A program made the translations under genes and the position numbers. Shown piece after piece: positions 12,778-21,830 of a stretch of DNA of 45,413 bases (position 1 is its first letter; the number at the start of each line of letters is the position of its first letter). The notes under the pieces were generated by a model that saw nothing but the letters and a program-made list of their open reading frames with translations, did not search any database and was not told the DNA's origin. The DNA is from a virus. The DNA is taken from positions 1 through 45,413 of IMG/VR virus record IMGVR_UViG_3300044972_000502. The stretch is one strand, 5' to 3'.

Positions 12778-13382
12778 TGAAAAGTTTATTTAGTTTTATA
12801 GTTACACCGTTAGGGCAAAGATACGATAATACTATTGATGTAGACGGTAAAGAACTTATTATAAATACCAAAATAGAAACTTTTAAAGCTGTAAATAATT
12901 TAGCAAAGGTTGTTGCAGTACCACTCGCATTCGAAACCGACATAAAGGTTGGCGATACAATTGTAATACACCACAATGTTTTCCGAAGATTCTATGGAAT
13001 GAAAGGAGAACAAAAGAATAGTAGAGCATATTTCACAGAAGATTTATATTTTTGTGATATGGATCAAATATATTTATACAAAACCAATGCTGAATGGCAA
13101 TCATTTGGCGATCGTTGTTTTGTTAAACCTATTAAGAATACAGACTATTTAAAGCTAGATAAAGAACAAAAACATATTGGTATATTAAAATATGGCAATA
13201 GCTCCTTAAACGAGCTTAAAATCAATCCTGGAGACCTTGTGGGTTATAAACCATTTGGTGAATTTGAATTTGTAATAGATGGCCAGCGATTGTATTGTAT
13301 GAAATCAAATGATATTGTAATTAAATATGAGTATAAAGGAAACGAAGTTGAGTATAATCCGGGCTGGGCGAAGAGCAGTTGA
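12777..13382 (+). CDS. 201-aa protein resembling two fused GroES barrels
   Basis: I choose ATG 12777 (MKSLFSFIVTP) over an upstream TTG because it overlaps the previous stop as TGATG. The first half (about 1-105) follows the GroES order: FIVTPLGQRYDN (like KPLxDRVxV), KELIINTKIE, AKVVAVPLAFE, IKVGDTIVIHHNVF (like VKVGDxVIF), then YFTEDLYFCDMDQIYLYK as the closing strands. The second half (about 110-195) repeats it: CFVKPIKNTDYL, IGILKYG, INPGDLVGYKPFGEFEFVI and RLYCMKSNDIVIKYEY. The GroEL-docking mobile loop (GG-I-V-L) is not obvious in either half. It may be a co-chaperonin variant or a structural barrel. Relatives occur in marine phages. Confidence 0.6.
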   Translation: MKSLFSFIVTPLGQRYDNTIDVDGKELIINTKIETFKAVNNLAKVVAVPLAFETDIKVGDTIVIHHNVFRRFYGMKGEQKNSRAYFTEDLYFCDMDQIYLYKTNAEWQSFGDRCFVKPIKNTDYLKLDKEQKHIGILKYGNSSLNELKINPGDLVGYKPFGEFEFVIDGQRLYCMKSNDIVIKYEYKGNEVEYNPGWAKSS

Positions 13383-13608
13383 GGAATTAGTCAAAGTAGC
13401 AGAAGAGGCGATTATAGATAGTGGAGATGATATATCGGCAGATAGATTAAAAAACGCTGCGGCGACTAAAAAGCTAGCGATATTTGATGCATTTGAAATC
13501 CTAACACGCATTGAGATGGAAGAAAAACTAATCAATGATGAAGAATCAGCAAAAACAGATACTAATCAAAAAGTATTTAAAGGCTTTGCGGAAGGGAGAT
13601 CTAAGTAA
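13327..13608 (+). CDS. 93-aa putative terminase small subunit
   Basis: A helical, charged protein (MSIKETKLSIIRAGRRAVEE, ISADRLKNAAATKKLAIFDA, EILTRIEMEEKL) that ends where the large terminase begins: its TAA overlaps the next ATG. It overlaps the tandem GroES-like gene by 56 bases in another frame. Position directly before the large subunit and helical makeup with a basic N-terminus suggest the DNA-recognising small terminase subunit. It is shorter than most (commonly 140-180 residues) and no helix-turn-helix is evident, so a scaffolding or adaptor role remains possible. Confidence 0.5.
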   Translation: MSIKETKLSIIRAGRRAVEELVKVAEEAIIDSGDDISADRLKNAAATKKLAIFDAFEILTRIEMEEKLINDEESAKTDTNQKVFKGFAEGRSK

Positions 13609-15830
13609 TGTACGAGCAAACTTTATATAAAATATTACCTGGCTATATAACAAAGAAAACTTTAGACCAAGGCAATCGCAATAAGAAATGGAAATACGGT
13701 TATGACAAAGATAACGATATGGTTATCATCAGTAAAACCGGTAAGATCGGAGAAGTATACGAAATACAAAATCTAAAGATTGCGTTGCCATTAGAAGAAG
13801 ATGTATATAGAAGATCGGAAAATAAAGAAGAACAATTTTGGGAACAGTTTACTTATCCTAAAGAATTAGATAAGTTAAAAAGTGTTTTTGATTGGAATAA
13901 ACAACCAGATCATTTTAAAGAGAGATGGTATGATTATATAGATAATGAGTTCAAATACAGAGAAGAAGGTTTCTTTTATTACAGTAATGGTAAACCTACA
14001 TATATAACTGGAACACATTACATGTATCTACAGTGGAGTAAAATTGACGTAGGTGCACCTGACTTCAGGGAATCAAACAGATTGTTTTTTATATTTTGGG
14101 AAGCTTGCAAAGCAGATCCAAGATGTTATGGAATGTGCTATTTAAAGAATAGACGTTCTGGATTTTCTTTTATGTCTTCCTCAGAGCTTGTAAACCAAGC
14201 CACTATGTCTAGCGATTCTAGATTTGGTGTATTATCAAAGTCTGGAGCGGATGCTAAAAAAATGTTCACCGATAAGGTTGTGCCAATTTCAGTTAACTAT
14301 CCTTTCTTTTTCAAACCAATACAAGATGGTATGGATAGACCAAAAACAGAATTGGCTTATCGTGTACCGGCATCAAAATTAACAAGAAGGAAATTAGATT
14401 CCAATGAACAGTTGATGGAACTTGAAGGGCTTGATACAACTATTGACTGGAAAAATACCGGGGACAATAGTTATGATGGGGAAAAGTTAAAACTTTTAGT
14501 TCATGATGAAAGTGGTAAATGGGAAAGACCTGATAATATTCTGAACAACTGGCGTGTAACAAAAACAACATTAAGATTAGGTAGTAGAATTATTGGAAAG
14601 TGTATGATGGGATCAACCTCTAATGCATTAGACAAAGGAGGAGAAAACTTTAAAAAACTTTACTATGATTCAGATGTTACGAAAAGAAACCGCAATGGAC
14701 AGACTAGTTCAGGATTATATAGTTTGTTCATACCTATGGAATGGTCCTACGAGGGATTCATTGATACTTATGGGCTACCTGTCTTCGATACTCCAGAAAA
14801 ACCGATAAAAGGTGTTGATGGCAATTGGATTGAATACGGTGTTATTGAACACTGGCAGAATGAGGTTGATGGCTTAAAGCAAGATGCAGATGGATTAAAT
14901 GAATATTACCGTCAGTTTCCAAGAACAGAGCAGCACGCCTTTAGAGATGAGACAAAACAATCCCTGTTTAATCTTACAAAAATATATGAACAAATAGATT
15001 ACAATGAGGACCTGCGAAACACAAGTGTGGTCACTCGTGGTAACTTTCAATGGGAAGGCGGAGTGCTTGATACAAGGGTACAATTTTTCCCACATAAAGA
15101 CGGAAGATTTTTAATTTCATGGGTTCCACCTAAATATCTCCAAAACCGAGTGATAATAAAGGATGGGTTAAAATATCCAGGCAATGAACATTGCGGAGCT
15201 TTTGGTTGTGATAGTTATGATATATCCGGTACAGTTAATTCAAGAGGTTCTAATGGAGCACTACACGGGCTTACTAAGTTTACTATGGAGGATATTCCAG
15301 CTAATCATTTCTTCCTTGAATATATCGCTAGACCTCAGACATCTGAGATATTCTTTGAAGACGTACTTATGGCTTGTGTGTTTTATGGTATGCCAATATT
15401 GGCAGAGAATAACAAACCAAGATTATTGTACCATTTTAAAAGAAGAGGATATAGAGGATACTCAATGAATCGACCAGATAAAGTTTGGAACAAATTATCA
15501 CCGTTTGAAAAAGAAGTTGGTGGAATACCAAACTCGTCACAGGATATAATACAGGCTCATGCCTCAGCTATTGAAACATATATAGAAGAGTACGTTGGAT
15601 TAAAAGGCGATGAATATGGTACAATGTATTTCCAAAAGACATTGGAAGATTGGGCTAGGTTTAACATAAACGCTAGAACAAACCACGATGCCTCGATTAG
15701 TTCGGGCTTGGCTATAATGGCATGTAACAAGCATAGGTACGTTTCAAATAATCCAATACAAAAAGATAGAGTCTCATTAGGATTTAAAAGATACAATAAC
15801 GAAGGTTATAATTCACAAATAATAAAATAG
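13608..15830 (+). CDS. terminase large subunit
   Basis: A 740-residue DNA packaging motor with N-terminal ATPase and C-terminal nuclease. Motor motifs: a deviant Walker A of the lambda type with Lys/Arg ahead of the Gly, CYLKNRRSGFSFMSSSE (about residues 175-191), a Walker B LKLLVHDESGKW (about 295-306, Asp-Glu pair) and a following STSNALDKGGENF stretch typical of motif III. The nuclease begins near HCGAFGCDSYDISG (about 525-540), where the acidic residues would bind metal. The length is at the upper end for phages and similar to crAss-like and marine podovirus terminases. It abuts the portal gene directly (TAG ATG). Confidence 0.85.
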   Translation: MYEQTLYKILPGYITKKTLDQGNRNKKWKYGYDKDNDMVIISKTGKIGEVYEIQNLKIALPLEEDVYRRSENKEEQFWEQFTYPKELDKLKSVFDWNKQPDHFKERWYDYIDNEFKYREEGFFYYSNGKPTYITGTHYMYLQWSKIDVGAPDFRESNRLFFIFWEACKADPRCYGMCYLKNRRSGFSFMSSSELVNQATMSSDSRFGVLSKSGADAKKMFTDKVVPISVNYPFFFKPIQDGMDRPKTELAYRVPASKLTRRKLDSNEQLMELEGLDTTIDWKNTGDNSYDGEKLKLLVHDESGKWERPDNILNNWRVTKTTLRLGSRIIGKCMMGSTSNALDKGGENFKKLYYDSDVTKRNRNGQTSSGLYSLFIPMEWSYEGFIDTYGLPVFDTPEKPIKGVDGNWIEYGVIEHWQNEVDGLKQDADGLNEYYRQFPRTEQHAFRDETKQSLFNLTKIYEQIDYNEDLRNTSVVTRGNFQWEGGVLDTRVQFFPHKDGRFLISWVPPKYLQNRVIIKDGLKYPGNEHCGAFGCDSYDISGTVNSRGSNGALHGLTKFTMEDIPANHFFLEYIARPQTSEIFFEDVLMACVFYGMPILAENNKPRLLYHFKRRGYRGYSMNRPDKVWNKLSPFEKEVGGIPNSSQDIIQAHASAIETYIEEYVGLKGDEYGTMYFQKTLEDWARFNINARTNHDASISSGLAIMACNKHRYVSNNPIQKDRVSLGFKRYNNEGYNSQIIK

Positions 15831-18248
15831 ATGATTTATACTAATAGTAATAGTTCCTTCCCAAGTCAGGTAGTACCTGATGAGGTAAAGCAAAGTTACG
15901 ACTACGGTAAAGCTGTAGGAAGAGCTATTGAAAATGAATGGTTTAGAGGCGACAGAGTTGGATGGGGAACTGGCAACCGTTGGGGTTCAAATTGGCAAAG
16001 ATTTCATAACTTAAGATTATATGCTAGAGGAGAACAATCTGTTCAAAAATATAAAGATGAATTATCTATAAATGGGGATTTATCGTATCTTAACTTAGAT
16101 TGGAAACCCGTACCGATTATACCAAAGTTTGTTGATATAGTTGTTAATGGAATATCCAGTAAGAATTATGAGATTAAAGCATATGCACAAGATCCTGAAT
16201 CTATAAAAAAGAAAACGGAATATGCTAAAGCAATCATGGAAGACATGGCTGCAAAGCAATTCTTAATGGAAATGCAAACGAAGCTTGGGATAAATGGTTT
16301 TTCACAAGACCCAGCTACATTGCCAGAAGACAAAGAAGAACTTGAAATACAATTACAGCTTAGTTATAAACAAGGTGTTGAAATTGCAGAAGAGGAAGTA
16401 ATCAATCAAGTACTTGCTCAAAATAAATATGAATTAATCAACAAAAGATTAAACTACGATTTAGTTACACTTGGTATTGCTTCAGCAAAAACAAATTGGA
16501 ACAAAGCAAATGGTATTGTTTTAGAATATGTTGATCCAGCGAACTTAGTTTATTCGTATACAGAAGATCCTAACTTTGATGACATATGGTATGTTGGTGA
16601 AGTTAAGTCTATTAGTTTAGAAGAATTAAAAAAAGAATTTCCGCATTTAAGTTCAGAAGATTTAAAAGAAATAGAAAAATTCCCAGGTGATAACAATTAT
16701 ACTCGTAATTATTATGGTCAAGACTATGATAACTCGTCTGTCCAAGTTTTATATTTCGAGTATAAAACCTATTCTGAACAAGTATTTAAAATCAAACAAA
16801 CAGAATACGGTTTAGAAAAAGCATTAGAAAAACCTGATACGTTTAATCCACCACCAAGTGATAATTTTGAAAAAGTATCAAGAAGTATTGAGGTACTATA
16901 TAGCGGGGCAAAAATATTAGGTTACGAAAAAATGCTAAGATGGGAGATGGCGGAGAACATGACCCGTCCAGTTGCTGATACTACTAAGGTTGAAATGAAT
17001 TATACTATTTGTGCGCCAAGAATGTACAAGGGTAAAATTGAATCATTAGTTAGTCGTATTACCGGATTTGCCGATATGATTCAGTTAACACATCTTAAGT
17101 TACAACAGGTATTATCTCGTATGGTTCCTGACGGCGTGTTTGTTGACGTTGATGGTTTGGCTGAAGTTGATTTAGGTAATGGTACAAATTACAATCCGGC
17201 CGAGGCATTAAACATGTACTTCCAAACCGGTAGTATCGTGGGTAGATCACAAACACAAGACGGAACCGGTAATCCTGGCAAAATCCCTATTCAAGAATTA
17301 CAAACATCCTCAGGTAATGCTAAAATAAGTTCTTTAATTAGTACTTACCAGTATTACTTACAAATGATTCGTGATGTAACGGGATTAAACGAAGCAAGAG
17401 ATGGAAGTACACCGGACCCAAAAGCATTAGTTGGCTTACAAAAAATGGCTGCAGCAAATTCAAATACCGCTACTCGCCATATAGTTCAAGCAAGTTTATA
17501 TATAACATTAAGACTTTGCGAAAATATATCTTTAAGAGTTGCGGATTCATTAAAATTCCCATTAACTGAACAGTCATTAAGAGAAAGCATTTCTACATTT
17601 AATGTAAAAACATTAGAGGAGTTAATGAATCTTAATTTGCATGACTTTGGTATATTCTTGGAATTGGAACCGGATGAAGAAGAAAAAGCACAATTAGAAC
17701 AGAATATACAAATTGCTTTACAGTCAGGTAGTATTGATCTTGAAGACGCTATTGATTTAAGACAAATTAATAATCTTAAGCTAGCTAATCAATCTTTGAA
17801 ATACAAAAGAAAGAAAAAACTAGAAAGAGATCAAGCAAATCAACAAGCAAATATTCAAGCACAAGCACAAGCGAATGCTCAATTAGCGGAGCAAACTGCA
17901 ATGTCAGAAGTTCAAAAGCAACAAGCACTAGCGCAAACAGAGATACAAATAGAGCAAGCAAAAGCGCAATTTACAATACAAAGATTACAACAAGAGTTGC
18001 AAATAAAGCAACAGTTGATGGCGCAAGAGTTCCAGTACAATATGCAACTAGCTCAGGCACAAGTAGGTGCGCAACAACAAAAGATAAACGATATAGAAGA
18101 TCGAAAAGATAAGCGAGTTAAAATGCAAGCTACACAGCAAAGCGAATTAATTGATCAAAGAAGGAATGATACATTACCAAAAAACTTTGAATCAGAATTT
18201 GATAACGCAGGCGGTGGCTTTGGGCTTGGCACAATAGATCAGATGTAG
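15831..18248 (+). CDS. portal protein
   Basis: An 805-residue protein immediately after the large terminase and before the scaffold and capsid genes, as expected for the portal that forms the dodecameric channel at one capsid vertex. The N-terminal half has a WERFHNLRLYARGEQ-like opening (here WQRFHNLRLYARGEQSVQK) and the clip/stem portion includes WEMAENMTRPVADTT and a helical SLISTYQYYLQMIRDVTGLN segment of the kind found in podovirus portals. Residues about 666-750 form a Gln-rich helical region (ANIQAQAQANAQLAEQ onward), probably a long barrel-type helix extending into the head. It is large compared with T7 (about 535) and P22 (725). Confidence 0.8.
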   Translation: MIYTNSNSSFPSQVVPDEVKQSYDYGKAVGRAIENEWFRGDRVGWGTGNRWGSNWQRFHNLRLYARGEQSVQKYKDELSINGDLSYLNLDWKPVPIIPKFVDIVVNGISSKNYEIKAYAQDPESIKKKTEYAKAIMEDMAAKQFLMEMQTKLGINGFSQDPATLPEDKEELEIQLQLSYKQGVEIAEEEVINQVLAQNKYELINKRLNYDLVTLGIASAKTNWNKANGIVLEYVDPANLVYSYTEDPNFDDIWYVGEVKSISLEELKKEFPHLSSEDLKEIEKFPGDNNYTRNYYGQDYDNSSVQVLYFEYKTYSEQVFKIKQTEYGLEKALEKPDTFNPPPSDNFEKVSRSIEVLYSGAKILGYEKMLRWEMAENMTRPVADTTKVEMNYTICAPRMYKGKIESLVSRITGFADMIQLTHLKLQQVLSRMVPDGVFVDVDGLAEVDLGNGTNYNPAEALNMYFQTGSIVGRSQTQDGTGNPGKIPIQELQTSSGNAKISSLISTYQYYLQMIRDVTGLNEARDGSTPDPKALVGLQKMAAANSNTATRHIVQASLYITLRLCENISLRVADSLKFPLTEQSLRESISTFNVKTLEELMNLNLHDFGIFLELEPDEEEKAQLEQNIQIALQSGSIDLEDAIDLRQINNLKLANQSLKYKRKKKLERDQANQQANIQAQAQANAQLAEQTAMSEVQKQQALAQTEIQIEQAKAQFTIQRLQQELQIKQQLMAQEFQYNMQLAQAQVGAQQQKINDIEDRKDKRVKMQATQQSELIDQRRNDTLPKNFESEFDNAGGGFGLGTIDQM

Positions 18249-18277
18249 CGGATTAACCAATTTTATAATATTATATC

Positions 18278-19441
18278 ATGTCAGAACAAATTAAACAAGA
18301 AGGGGATTTCAAAATGCAAAAAAGAAAACCCGCAATGAGAAAGCTTGACAAAGTTGCTCAAGTTTCAAAAGTAGATTTAACACCTAAAAAAGAAGAGGAT
18401 GCCATTCAAGAGCAAACAACAGATGAAAGCGTGTTGGGCACAGAACAACCCCAAATGGGATTGCAAGAAGTGGTCCAAGGAAACGAAGAGCATAAAGAGT
18501 CTACCCAACAAGATGAAAAAGAAGTAACTGTAATCAATGCTCAAGAGGAACCTGCGACGCAAGTTGTAGCAGAATTAGCAAAGGAACTTGATGAAGCAAT
18601 ATACGATAACAGAAACTCAGGTATTCAATTACCAGAGAATGTAGAAAAACTTGTTTCATTTATGCAAGAGACTGGTGGCACGGTTGAAGACTATGTTAGG
18701 TTAAGCGCCGATTACTCTTCTATAAGCACCGAGTCGCTATTAAAAGAATACTATAAAAAATCAAGACCTCATTTAGACAATGACGAAATTGAATTCCTAA
18801 TGGAAGATAAGTTTAGTTATGACGAAGAGGAAGATGATGAGCGAGACATCAAGAAAAAGAAACTCGCATTTAAAGAAGAAGTTGCAAAAGCAAGAACCTT
18901 TTTAGAGGACCTTAAAAATAAATACTATGATGAGATCAAGTTGAAACCATCAGTAAGTAAGGAACAACAAAAAGCACTTGACTTTTTTAACCGATATAGC
19001 GAAGATCAAAAGGCTGCAGAGTCAAAGCATTCGCGATTCAAAGATGATACTAAAAAGTTTTTTACACAAGATTTCAAAGGTTTTGATTTCAATTTAGGTG
19101 AAAAAAGTTTTAAGTATAATATACCGAATCAAGAGGCTGTCTCAGATAAACAATCAAATATAACTAATCTAGTTAAGAAGTTCTTAAACGATAATGGTGA
19201 AGTTACAGATTTGAAGGGATATCACAAGGCAATGTACGCCGCTGAAAACATCGACACAATTGCAAAACATTTTTACGAGCAAGGTAAAGCCGACGCTGTA
19301 AAAGAAGTAGTTGCAAAATCCAACAACATCTCGACTGAGTCACGTAAGTTGCCTCCAGGGGATGGGTTTATTAATGGATTAAAAGTTCGAGCTGTTAACG
19401 GCGTTGATTCTTCAAAATTAAAAATACAAAGAAGAACTTAA
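18278..19441 (+). CDS. putative scaffolding/assembly protein
   Basis: A 387-residue, highly charged protein between portal and capsid genes. It has an acidic Gln/Glu-rich N-terminal third (QEQTTDESVLGTEQPQMG), a helical centre with an acidic patch DEEEDDERDIKKKKLAFKEE (about residues 186-205) and a basic C-terminus (SSKLKIQRRT). Hydrophilic, helix-rich proteins with a basic tail in this exact place are typically scaffolds, which line the prohead and bind the capsid protein by the C-terminal basic helix. No protease domain is visible. The assignment is by context and composition. Confidence 0.65.
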   Translation: MSEQIKQEGDFKMQKRKPAMRKLDKVAQVSKVDLTPKKEEDAIQEQTTDESVLGTEQPQMGLQEVVQGNEEHKESTQQDEKEVTVINAQEEPATQVVAELAKELDEAIYDNRNSGIQLPENVEKLVSFMQETGGTVEDYVRLSADYSSISTESLLKEYYKKSRPHLDNDEIEFLMEDKFSYDEEEDDERDIKKKKLAFKEEVAKARTFLEDLKNKYYDEIKLKPSVSKEQQKALDFFNRYSEDQKAAESKHSRFKDDTKKFFTQDFKGFDFNLGEKSFKYNIPNQEAVSDKQSNITNLVKKFLNDNGEVTDLKGYHKAMYAAENIDTIAKHFYEQGKADAVKEVVAKSNNISTESRKLPPGDGFINGLKVRAVNGVDSSKLKIQRRT

Positions 19442-19460
19442 CAATTAAAAATTAGAAACT

Positions 19461-20915
19461 ATGGCAAATGTTACGCCTACCTTTGGGTCAATTACACCCT
19501 CACAGAAACAGCAAGCGCTGTCTACAAATTATTTAAACTTTACCGATCCTAACAATGCGGATTTCTCATCTTTTGCGCAACAATATTTGCCAGAAATTTA
19601 TGAAGCTGAAGTAGAACGTTACGGAAACAGAACTCTTTCTGGATTCTTGCGTATGGTTGGCGCTGAAATGCCAATGACATCAGATCAAGTTATCTGGTCA
19701 GAACAAAACCGTTTGCATGTAGCTTACGATGACGTTGAAATCACTGACGGAAACACTATCACGATTCAAAACATTGACTTGACTCCAGCAAATCCTGCTG
19801 ATTACGTTGCAAATGTATTGTCAATCAACCAAACAATTGTTATTATGAACCCTGTTACAGGTGTTGAATTGAAAGCGATTGTAACAAGTAAACCAACTCC
19901 TGGAAGTGGCGTGGTGGATGTTGCGTCTTATACCACAGCTAACTTAGTTACTGGAGCATTTACGGCAGGAGACATTGTTAAAATCTTTGTTTTTGGTTCT
20001 GAATACGCAAAAGGATCTACATTAACTGGGGACGATTACCAAAGCATCACTCCTTCTTTTACACAATATTCAAACTCTCCAATTATTATCCGTAACAAAT
20101 ATGCGGTTAATGGTTCTGACACAGCTCAGATTGGGTGGGTTGAAGTTGCTACAGAAGACGGAACAGGTGGATACTACTGGTACTTGAAAGCCGAATCTGA
20201 AACTCGTTTGCGTTTTGAGGATTATTTAGAAATGGCATTAATTGAAGGCGAATTAGCTACACCAACTTCTGCCGCTGCAAACTTAGGTACACCTAAAAAA
20301 GGTACTCAAGGTTTATTCTCAGCTGTACAAGAAAGAGGTAATGTATTGAACAACTTCTCTGTTGCTGGTGGGTTAACTGAATTTGACAGTATCCTTAAAA
20401 ATTTAGATACTCAAGGAGCTATTGAAGAAAACATGCTTTTCTTAAACCGTGCTACTTCTCTTGACTTTGATGATATGCTTGGTTCATTATCATCTGGAGC
20501 TAATGGTGGTGTTGCTTACGGATTGTTTGAAAACTCTTCTGAAATGGCATTGAATTTAGGTTTCTCTGGTTTCCGTCGTGGATCTTATGATTTCTACAAA
20601 ACTGACTGGAAATATTTAAACGACGCTTCTACTCGTGGAGCTGTAGCAAACTCTGGAATTGATGGAGTTTTGATTCCTGCTGGAACATCTACAGTTTACG
20701 ATCAAATCTTAGGAACTAATATCCGTCGTCCTTTCTTACACGTTCGTTATAGAGCTGCACAAGCTGATGACCGTCGTATGAAATCATGGGTAACTGGTTC
20801 AGTTGGTGGAGCATATACTTCTGACTTAGATGCAATGGAGGTACACTTCTTATCTGAAAGATGTTTATGTGTTCAAGGAGCTAACAACTTCGTATTGTTT
20901 ACATCTGTAGACTAA
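19461..20915 (+). CDS. major capsid protein
   Basis: A 484-residue protein directly after the scaffold-like gene. It is probably of the HK97 fold: an N-terminal arm (FGSITPSQKQQALSTNYL, DFSSFAQQYLPEIYEAEVER), a long-helix-like region, a β-rich inserted segment (about 85-180: ITIQNIDLTPANPADYVAN, with FVFGSEYAKG) and a C-terminal part ending HFLSERCLCVQGANNFVLFT. Codon use is visibly cleaner here (preferred GGA, CGT, TCT, AAC codons) than in the neighbours, as expected for the most abundant virion protein. Two strong stem-loops lie downstream: one directly after the gene and one after the following gene. Confidence 0.85.
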   Translation: MANVTPTFGSITPSQKQQALSTNYLNFTDPNNADFSSFAQQYLPEIYEAEVERYGNRTLSGFLRMVGAEMPMTSDQVIWSEQNRLHVAYDDVEITDGNTITIQNIDLTPANPADYVANVLSINQTIVIMNPVTGVELKAIVTSKPTPGSGVVDVASYTTANLVTGAFTAGDIVKIFVFGSEYAKGSTLTGDDYQSITPSFTQYSNSPIIIRNKYAVNGSDTAQIGWVEVATEDGTGGYYWYLKAESETRLRFEDYLEMALIEGELATPTSAAANLGTPKKGTQGLFSAVQERGNVLNNFSVAGGLTEFDSILKNLDTQGAIEENMLFLNRATSLDFDDMLGSLSSGANGGVAYGLFENSSEMALNLGFSGFRRGSYDFYKTDWKYLNDASTRGAVANSGIDGVLIPAGTSTVYDQILGTNIRRPFLHVRYRAAQADDRRMKSWVTGSVGGAYTSDLDAMEVHFLSERCLCVQGANNFVLFTSVD

Positions 20916-20925
20916 TACAAATAAA

Positions 20926-20968
20926 GGTAAAGATTACCCCTACGGTATTAGTGGGGGTAAATCTTACC
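20926..20968 (+). terminator. imperfect 15-bp stem-loop after the capsid gene
   Basis: Left arm GGTAAAGATTACCCC (20926-20940) pairs with GGGGTAAATCTTACC (20954-20968) apart from two mismatches and one wobble pair, with a 13-base loop. An A/T-rich stretch with a T5 run follows. It starts 11 bases after the capsid stop, so it can act as a leaky terminator or as a 3' stabiliser giving excess capsid mRNA. Genes continue in the same direction. Confidence 0.75.
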
Positions 20969-20998
20969 CATTAATAAATTTTTAAATTATATTTTATC

Positions 20999-21766
20999 AT
21001 GGCAAAAGCTGCACAAACAACAAGCCCAGAACAATGGGAAATTAAAAGTAGAACCTACTTATTAAAAGGGCCGTATACTCCATTAACGTATACAATTTCA
21101 TCCAGACACTCAAGAAGATTTCCATTATTATGGTTTGACAGAACAACTGGTGAACAAAAAGAATTAAGATATGCAACCAATCAATCTTCTCCATTTGTTA
21201 CTGAACAAAAAGGAGAGGCAACATTAGGACATATCACATTTAAAGATGGTGTATTAACAGTACCCGAGGAAAAACAAAATCTTCAAAAACTGTTATCATT
21301 ATATCATCCAATGCTAAATAAGAAGTATTATGAATTCGATGCGGTAGTACAAGCCACCGATGAATTAGATGACTTAGAAATACAACTTGATGCGATGAAC
21401 GCCGCGAAAGTAATGGATATTGATCAAGCTGAAGCAATCTTGCGTACAGAATTAGGATCTAAGGTATCTAAGATGACTTCTAAGGAGATAAAAAGAGATT
21501 TGTTATTATTCGCTAAGAAAAATCCTAAACTCTTCTTAAACTTAGCCGAAGATGAAAACATACAACTAAGAAACTTTGCGATTAAAGCATGTGAATTAAA
21601 CATTATTAAACTGTCCCAAGATCAACGAGATTTTAAATGGGCAGCTAATGGTAAAAAATTAATGACCGTGCCTTTTGAGGAAAACCCCTACTCAGCATTT
21701 GCTGCATTTTTGAAAACAGATGAGGGCGTTGAAATCTATAAATCCATAGAGAAAAAAATGGAATAA
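20999..21766 (+). CDS. 255-aa conserved structural protein of unknown role
   Basis: N-terminal third is β-rich: WEIKSRTYLLKGPYTPLTYT, SSRHSRRFPLLWFD, then RYATNQSSPFVTEQKGEAT. The remainder is helical (DELDDLEIQLDAMNAAKVMD, IDQAEAILRTELGSKVSKMT). I recall the 'YLLKGxxxPLTYTIxSRHSRRxPLL' opening from marine phage genomes, where it always follows the capsid gene; the function is not established. Position suggests a head-completion or capsid-associated protein. It is isolated by a stem-loop on each side (20926-20968 and 21778-21814), so its expression may be set separately from capsid and tail genes. Confidence 0.6.
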   Translation: MAKAAQTTSPEQWEIKSRTYLLKGPYTPLTYTISSRHSRRFPLLWFDRTTGEQKELRYATNQSSPFVTEQKGEATLGHITFKDGVLTVPEEKQNLQKLLSLYHPMLNKKYYEFDAVVQATDELDDLEIQLDAMNAAKVMDIDQAEAILRTELGSKVSKMTSKEIKRDLLLFAKKNPKLFLNLAEDENIQLRNFAIKACELNIIKLSQDQRDFKWAANGKKLMTVPFEENPYSAFAAFLKTDEGVEIYKSIEKKME

Positions 21767-21777
21767 CACGTAATACT

Positions 21778-21814
21778 AATATTAAGCGGTAGCTCAGGTT
21801 ACCGCTTTAATATT
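21778..21814 (+). terminator. strong rho-independent-type terminator
   Basis: AATATTAAGCGGTA (21778-21791) pairs with TACCGCTTTAATATT (21800-21814): 14 base pairs with a single bulged T and an 8-base loop. AT-rich sequence follows. It lies 12 bases after the stop of the 255-aa gene and separates the head module from the tail-ring module. Confidence 0.8.
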
Positions 21815-21830
21815 ATAATAAATATAGACA

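Noticed and set aside
12774-12779. TTG start for the tandem GroES-like protein
   Set aside because: An ATG at 12777 directly follows and overlaps the previous stop as TGATG, the coupling seen elsewhere in this phage.
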